Assembly: GCA_016929465.1 (NCBI GenBank)
Contig: JAFGIT010000194.1
Span: 1-10,245 of the forward strand
Origin: Candidatus Coatesiibacteriota bacterium
GTDB lineage: Bacteria; B130-G9
Reading direction: 5' to 3'
Length of the DNA stretch: 10,245 nt
The notes beneath the pieces were generated by a model that did no database searches, was not told where the DNA came from, and was given only the letters and a program-made list of their open reading frames with translations. Of this stretch, positions 6,511-10,245 are shown in pieces; position 1 is the stretch's first letter, and the number at the start of each line of letters is the position of its first letter. The translations under genes were made by a program, and so were the position numbers.

Positions 6511-7044
6511 CTAATCCTCCTCGGTCTCGAGAAGTGACAGAAGACTCTCGACCTTCGTCCGAACCATCTCTTGTTGGTCTGTATGTGATCTATACTTCTC
6601 CTCTATTGACAACAAATCGTCTATTTTCGTCTCGAGTTCAGCAATCTTAAGGTTTGCCTCTTCGAATTGCCGTAGTAATTCGTCCCGCTCTTCGATGAGC
6701 TGCTTCTTCTCCTGAACAACTCGCTTGATGCGGCGCTCGATCTCAGAAAATGCGCCAATGACTGCGGGCTGCTCTGAATCGGAGGATCCTAGACCGGAAT
6801 CATCTTCACCGGGATTGTCCGAAAAGGCCTTTCGGTCTTTCGGCTCAACCGGCGGCTTAAAATCGTATAATAGGTCATCCGCCGAGTCGCCCTTATCGGT
6901 AAATGAATCCAACGAAAGGTCGTCGGAGTCCTCGTTCTCCCTATTCCGCGGATCGTCCTGCAGCGAATCACTGCCGTTATCGAGCATATCGATGTCCCCT
7001 TCGTCACCAGTCTTAGTCAGATCATCGAAAACGGGTCCTGTCAT
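6511..7044 (-). CDS. Acidic, coiled-coil protein next to zapA (ZapB-like candidate)
   Basis: I do not recognise this 177-residue protein firmly. Residues 1-90 are low-complexity and acidic (28 Asp/Glu, many Ser) and probably disordered. Residues of about 97-150 form a strong coiled coil (FSEIERRIKRVVQEKKQLIEE begins it). After a break, VRTKVESLLSLLETEED closes the protein. The C-terminal half resembles the short coiled-coil ZapB-type proteins often encoded beside zapA in deltaproteobacteria-like genomes, where a final KVExLLxxLE motif is typical. There is no signal peptide or membrane segment, so it is cytoplasmic. ATG 7042-7044 lies 4 bases after the rplT stop, within its operon, and zapA follows. 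A role with ZapA at the Z ring is inferred from position and fold only. The long acidic N-terminal extension is unusual for ZapB. Confidence 0.75.
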   Translation of the reverse strand: MTGPVFDDLTKTGDEGDIDMLDNGSDSLQDDPRNRENEDSDDLSLDSFTDKGDSADDLLYDFKPPVEPKDRKAFSDNPGEDDSGLGSSDSEQPAVIGAFSEIERRIKRVVQEKKQLIEERDELLRQFEEANLKIAELETKIDDLLSIEEKYRSHTDQQEMVRTKVESLLSLLETEED

Positions 7045-7048
7045 AAGC

Positions 7049-7405
7049 TCACGCCTTCACCGTGGCAGCGAACTGCGTCAGCTTCTCAAACGCGGCTGGA
7101 TCGAATATTGCGATCTGTGAAAGAACCTTCCGGTTCAACGCCACGTCATTCTTCTCGAGCCCACTTATGAACTCGCTATACTTCATGCCGTGCGATCGCG
7201 CCGCGGCACCAATGCGCAGAATCCAGAGACGTCTAAAATCTCCTTTGCGGCGGCGCCGGTCCCTGTATGAGAATGCGAGTGCGCGCATTACGGTTTCATT
7301 GGCTGATTTGAACAGCCTGCGACGGCCGCCACGAAAGCCCTTCGCCATGGATAGGACCTTCTTATGCCGCTTTTTCCTTGCTACTGAAGATTTAGCTTTT
7401 GGCAT
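7049..7405 (-). CDS. rplT: 50S ribosomal protein L20
   Basis: A 118-residue protein of the standard L20 length and sequence. It has a very basic N-terminal half (MPKAKSSVARKKRHKKVLSMAKG, then FRGGRRRLFKSANETVMRALA and YRDRRRRKGDFRRLWI), which inserts into 23S rRNA domain II during early 50S assembly. The globular end (RKVLSQIAIFDPAAFEKLTQ) is also typical. ATG 7403-7405 has AGGAGA 9 bases upstream. L20 often represses its own operon by binding mRNA structure; a long hairpin lies in the 103-base gap just upstream. The gene follows rpmI in the conserved infC-rpmI-rplT order. Confidence 0.98.
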   Translation of the reverse strand: MPKAKSSVARKKRHKKVLSMAKGFRGGRRRLFKSANETVMRALAFSYRDRRRRKGDFRRLWILRIGAAARSHGMKYSEFISGLEKNDVALNRKVLSQIAIFDPAAFEKLTQFAATVKA

Positions 7406-7457
7406 GTATAATCATCTCCTAATACAAAAGATACACGTCAACACTAACGGAGTCCAT

Positions 7458-7502
7458 ACCAAATTGTACCCGATCGAAGAAAACACGCGGGCACAATCTG
7501 AT
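7458..7502 (-). promoter_or_regulatory. Long hairpin upstream of rplT (candidate L20 operator)
   Basis: Read on the minus strand, ATCAGATTGTGCCCG pairs over all 15 positions (three G-U) with CGGGTACAATTTGGT across a 15-base loop. The hairpin begins 6 bases after the rpmI stop and ends 52 bases before the rplT start, with no T run after it, so it is not a terminator. L20 is known to control rpmI-rplT in Enterobacteria and infC-rpmI-rplT in Bacillus by binding leader structure. Assigning this hairpin to L20 is inference. Confidence 0.5.
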
Positions 7503-7508
7503 TAGGTG

Positions 7509-7706
7509 CTAGGCGTATGGCAGAAGCCTTGAGATCTTCTTGTGGTCAGCTGCAGAAATGACAGTTGACTTGCCAAGCCTGTTCTTGCGCTTTCTGGTCT
7601 TCTTCGTAAGAATGTGACCTTTGTTCGCGTGGCTTCTGATGATTTTCCCACCGCCGGAGACCTTGAATCTCTTCTTGGCTCCGCTCGAAGTTTTTAGCTT
7701 GGGCAT
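7509..7706 (-). CDS. rpmI: 50S ribosomal protein L35
   Basis: A 65-residue, very basic protein of the standard L35 length. [41 protein letters not shown] and the ending KISRLLPYA are family hallmarks. It is a late-assembling component of the 50S subunit. ATG 7704-7706 is preceded by GGGAGG 12 bases upstream, slightly further than usual. It lies 25 bases after infC and before rplT, in the conserved order. Confidence 0.97.
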   Translation of the reverse strand: MPKLKTSSGAKKRFKVSGGGKIIRSHANKGHILTKKTRKRKNRLGKSTVISAADHKKISRLLPYA

Positions 7707-7731
7707 AACTACTGTGTGCCTCCCAAATTCT

Positions 7732-8319
7732 CTAGCTAGCGTCCTCTATCTTTTCTGCCTCGACCGGGCTCTCCTCAACGGGAACCTCGGCCTTCTTGAT
7801 CTTGGCCTTCTTCCTGGGGCTCAGAATTGCCGAGAGATTTCTGCCCTCGAATTTGGGCTTTTCGTTGACCACAGCGATATCACCTATCTCCTCGATCACT
7901 CGATCGAGCAGCTCGTTGCCTTGTTCAACGTGCAGCTTCTCTCTACCTCTGAACCACACACTCACCTTGACCTTGTGACCAGAAGTCAGGAAACGCGTAA
8001 TGTGCTTTATCTTGAAATCAAAGTCGTGCCGCTCTGTCCTCGGACGGAACTTGACCTCTTTCACAGAAGCCTTGACCTGCGACTTCTTTGCGCCCTGAAA
8101 CTTCTTACTAGTCTCGTATTTGTGCTTACCGTAATTCATTATCTTACAGACTGGCGGATCACCCCTCGGGTCAACCTCTACCAAATCCATATTACGGTCA
8201 AAGGCCTTCTGTAATGCCATTCTCGTTGGCATAATTCCAAGCTGCTTGCCGTCCTGACCAATGACTCTAACTTCGCTTGCGCGAATCGCCTCGTTGACGC
8301 GTTCCCTTGCTTGCTCTAT
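7732..8319 (-). CDS. infC: Translation initiation factor IF-3, AUA start
   Basis: IF3 binds the 30S subunit, prevents premature 50S joining and checks the start codon and initiator tRNA. The N-domain shows [23 protein letters not shown], then [19 protein letters not shown] and the linker [15 protein letters not shown]. The C-domain shows [34 protein letters not shown] and an end near SPRKK; an acidic tail of about 25 residues is extra. The first ATG (8230-8232) would cut away the conserved N-domain start. The reading frame continues upstream to ATA (8317-8319), set 6 bases behind a perfect AGGAGG, giving 195 residues. There is no in-frame ATG, GTG or TTG between. The gene follows thrS by 10 bases. 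E. coli infC likewise uses a rare start (AUU) for autoregulation. Confidence 0.96.
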   Translation of the reverse strand: MEQARERVNEAIRASEVRVIGQDGKQLGIMPTRMALQKAFDRNMDLVEVDPRGDPPVCKIMNYGKHKYETSKKFQGAKKSQVKASVKEVKFRPRTERHDFDFKIKHITRFLTSGHKVKVSVWFRGREKLHVEQGNELLDRVIEEIGDIAVVNEKPKFEGRNLSAILSPRKKAKIKKAEVPVEESPVEAEKIEDAS

Positions 8320-8331
8320 CGGCAGCCTCCT
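8317..8331 (-). promoter_or_regulatory. infC ribosome binding site with AUA start codon
   Basis: AGGAGG (8326-8331 on the minus strand) is followed by CTGCCG and ATA (8317-8319). The Shine-Dalgarno element overlaps the thrS stop TAG (8330-8332), so thrS and infC translation may be coupled. The strong ribosome site with a poor start codon is the expected design for IF3 feedback: surplus IF3 rejects the AUA start and lowers its own synthesis. Confidence 0.75.
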
Positions 8332-10069
8332 AAGATATAACGCGGTTCTGCACCTCTTCGCACGCCAGGGACTTGAACTCGCTCGAGGTCATCGTCCCAA
8401 TCTGGCCACGCGAACGGTGCCTTACTGATACGCAGGAGGATTCAACCTCCTTTTTGCCTATAACTAATTGATAGGGAACTTTTGAATGCTCCCTTATCTT
8501 GAATCCCAACTTCTCGTTTCGGTCATCGAGATACACCCGAAGACCAGAGTCCTTCAGCTCTTCGTGAATCTGGCTCGCAAACTCTAATTGAGCATCTGTA
8601 ATCGGCAGCAACGCAACCTGCACCGGCGATACCCACATCGGGAACGCACCGCCATAGTTCTCTATGAACGCCGCCATAAACCGTTCAATAGACCCAAGGA
8701 TCGCATTGTGGAGCAGCGCTACGTACTCCTCGCCCCCCGAACTATTGACATACTTGAGATCAAACCGCTCTGGAAGATTAAAATCAAGCTGTATTGTGGA
8801 GCCCTGCTGCTTGTGTCCATAGACATCGATCAACTGGAAGTCGATCTTCGGGCCATAAAAAGCAGCCTCACCCTCAATCTCGATGAATTCGAGCGATTTC
8901 GACTGTAGGACGTGCCTCAACGTCGCCTGCGAACGCTCCCAAACCTCGGGGGAGCCAATGTAGTGCTCCGGGTGCGCCGGATCCATGAGCGATAGCTCAA
9001 TCTGCAGATTCTCGAATCCGAGACACCTCACAAAATATTGCGAGAATTCGACAAGGGCGCCGATCTCCTCCTCGACCTGATCGAAGGAACAGAATATGTG
9101 TGCGTCGTCACAAGTATAACCACGGACCCTGAATAGCCCGTGCAAGGTGCCGGACCTCTCGCGGCGATAGACCGTCCCAAGTTCGGCGAATCTTATCGGC
9201 AATTCCCGATAAGACCTGATTCGCGACTTATACACCTGGAGGTGCATGGGGCAATTCATCGGCTTCAGAACGTATTCCTCATTGCCGACGGGGAAGATAT
9301 ACATGTTCTCTTTGTAATGACCGTAATGGCCCGAAATCTCCCAGAGCTTGCTCTTCGCGATATGCGGAGTAGAGAGGAGATCATAGCCTCGCTTCAGGTG
9401 CTCGTCCTCCCAGAACCTCTCGATCTCGCGCTTGATGGTCGCCCCATTCGGGTGCCAATAGACCAGGCCAGCACCAACCTGCTCATCGATTGAGAAGAGC
9501 TCCAGCTGCTTGCCTAGAATTCGATGGTCCCGGAGTTTTGCCTCCTCGAGCTTCTTGAGGTATTCGTCCAGCTGCTCCTGAGTGGCGAAAGCAGCGCCGT
9601 AAATGCGCTGGAGCATCGGATTCTTTTCATCGCCAAGCCAATATGCGCCGGCGACGGATATCAGTTTGAAGACGCCGAGCTCACCTGTACTCGAAACGTG
9701 CGGGCCCAGGCACAGGTCCACAAAATCGCCATGCCGATATACGGTGATCTCCTCGTCCGAGGGGAGGTTATTTATAAGATCTAGCTTATAGTCCTGACCG
9801 AGCGAACTGAAGAGCGCGAGGGCCTCCTCTCGGGTCACTACCTGGCGTTCAAAGGGCAGGTCCCGCGAGACGATATCTCGCATCTTGGCCTCTATCGACT
9901 CGAAGTCCGCGTCGCTGAATGGCACATCGCGGTCAAAGTCGTAATAGAATCCATTCTCAATCGCCGGACCGATGCCGAGCTTCGTTCCTGGGAACAACTG
10001 CAATACGGCATCTGCCAGCAAATGAGCAGTGCTATGTCTGTATTTATCTAAATCAATGGTCATGTTCAT
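8330..10069 (-). CDS. thrS: Threonyl-tRNA synthetase lacking the TGS domain
   Basis: A 579-residue class II synthetase that charges tRNA-Thr. It starts directly in the editing module: HSTAH (His12, His16) and LCLGPH (Cys120, His124) are the editing-site residues that remove mischarged Ser. The catalytic core shows zinc ligands Cys273 (MNCPMH), His324 (DDAHIF) and His454 (LHNAILGS), class II motif 2 in RFAELGTVYRRERSG, and motif 3 in ILGSIERFMAAFIENYGGAFP. The anticodon-binding domain starts near PMWVSPVQVALLP. The usual N-terminal TGS domain of about 60 residues is missing: an in-frame TAG lies 19 codons upstream and a tRNA gene lies beyond. ATG 10067-10069 is used; a second ATG is two codons on, and neither has a strong Shine-Dalgarno. 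Downstream infC completes the familiar thrS-infC-rpmI-rplT order. Confidence 0.97.
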   Translation of the reverse strand: MNMTIDLDKYRHSTAHLLADAVLQLFPGTKLGIGPAIENGFYYDFDRDVPFSDADFESIEAKMRDIVSRDLPFERQVVTREEALALFSSLGQDYKLDLINNLPSDEEITVYRHGDFVDLCLGPHVSSTGELGVFKLISVAGAYWLGDEKNPMLQRIYGAAFATQEQLDEYLKKLEEAKLRDHRILGKQLELFSIDEQVGAGLVYWHPNGATIKREIERFWEDEHLKRGYDLLSTPHIAKSKLWEISGHYGHYKENMYIFPVGNEEYVLKPMNCPMHLQVYKSRIRSYRELPIRFAELGTVYRRERSGTLHGLFRVRGYTCDDAHIFCSFDQVEEEIGALVEFSQYFVRCLGFENLQIELSLMDPAHPEHYIGSPEVWERSQATLRHVLQSKSLEFIEIEGEAAFYGPKIDFQLIDVYGHKQQGSTIQLDFNLPERFDLKYVNSSGGEEYVALLHNAILGSIERFMAAFIENYGGAFPMWVSPVQVALLPITDAQLEFASQIHEELKDSGLRVYLDDRNEKLGFKIREHSKVPYQLVIGKKEVESSCVSVRHRSRGQIGTMTSSEFKSLACEEVQNRVIS

Positions 10070-10094
10070 TCTAACTCTACTAACAAAGCCGCAG

Positions 10095-10167
10095 TCCGGT
10101 TTCCTCGCATTAGGCGATGTAGTCTATGGATACACCTTTCCGTGTATATCGAGAAAGGTAAACCGGA
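10095..10167 (-). promoter_or_regulatory. Structured thrS leader (possible three-way junction)
   Basis: On the minus strand, TCCGGTTT (10160-10167) pairs perfectly with AAACCGGA (10095-10102). Inside are ACCTTTC/GAAAGGT (7 bp, 12-base loop) and TCGC-CTAAT-GCGA. An alternative 6-bp helix, ATACAC/GTGTAT with loop GGAAAG, overlaps the first inner helix, so the two cannot form together. The element lies 2 bases from the tRNA-Val CCA and 25 bases before the thrS start. No T-box motif or T run is present. A ThrRS-binding or switch-like leader is inference. Confidence 0.5.
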
Positions 10168-10169
10168 TA

Positions 10170-10244
10170 TGGTAGGCACGGGCGGCTTCGAACCGCCGAC
10201 CTCTACCGCGTCAAGGTAGCGCTCCACCCCTGAGCTACGTGCCT
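10170..10244 (-). tRNA. tRNA-Val (anticodon GAC), CCA encoded
   Basis: The minus strand folds as a full cloverleaf. The acceptor AGGCACG pairs with CGTGCCT, the D stem is GCTC/GAGC, and the anticodon stem CTACC/GGTAG encloses loop TTGACGC with anticodon GAC, which reads GUC and GUU valine codons. The T stem GGCGG/CCGCC encloses loop TTCGAAG. The discriminator A and a genomic CCA (10170-10172) follow. The gene is almost flush with the window edge, so its promoter is not visible. It may be co-transcribed with thrS, since only 100 bases separate them and no terminator is seen. Confidence 0.97.
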
Positions 10245-10245
10245 A

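Noticed and set aside
7732-8232. infC starting at ATG 8230-8232
   Set aside because: It removes 29 conserved N-domain residues, while AGGAGG stands at ideal distance before an upstream in-frame ATA.
4045-8319. AUA reassigned to methionine
   Set aside because: Internal ATA codons occur at conserved isoleucine positions (for example KILFIGD of YmdB), so standard decoding holds.
10070-10169. T-box riboswitch before thrS
   Set aside because: No T-box consensus (AGGGUGGNACCGCG-like) and no terminator hairpin with T run are present.

Overview
The window is a dense bacterial housekeeping locus. Apart from the 3' end of one plus-strand gene at the left edge, every gene lies on the minus strand. Base composition is moderately GC-rich. 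The mix is a ThrRS without its TGS domain, RNase Y with YmdB, ZapA with a 6S RNA gene beside it, a secreted gingipain-like (C25) protein and a repeat-flanked four-helix-bundle gene. It suggests an uncultured, probably Gram-negative lineage of the candidate-phylum, FCB or deltaproteobacterial kind. The lineage guess is weak.

Read 5' to 3' on the minus strand (right to left), the layout is: tRNA-Val(GAC); a structured leader; thrS; infC; rpmI; a long intergenic hairpin; rplT; an acidic coiled-coil gene in a ZapB-like position; zapA; 6S RNA; rny (RNase Y); ymdB; and a large secreted C25-peptidase-like protein. Gaps within the thrS-infC-rpmI and rplT-coiled-coil-zapA blocks are short, and ymdB runs into the C25 gene with 12 bases between. 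The locus therefore reads as translation genes, then division genes, then a global transcription-regulating RNA, then RNA-decay genes, with a secreted protein at the end. pheST, often found after rplT, is absent here.

At the left, the end of leuC (plus strand) converges on the C25 gene. Between them sits a 541-bp cassette, about 385-925. It holds one four-helix-bundle (23S rRNA IVS-protein family) gene flanked by inverted arrays of a 7-bp repeat (CAAGGTT on one side, AACCTTG on the other). The perfect 9-bp ends of the cassette supply the TAG stop codon of both neighbouring genes.

The most informative observations are about regulation. infC appears to start at AUA behind a perfect AGGAGG, and ymdB has no ATG, GTG or TTG that keeps its conserved N-terminus, so it appears to start at AUA or AUU. 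IF3 discriminates against such starts, so this suggests IF3 autoregulation and possibly IF3 control of ymdB. A 15-bp hairpin precedes rplT (candidate L20 operator). A three-way-junction leader with mutually exclusive helices precedes thrS. The 6S RNA has every expected structural part.
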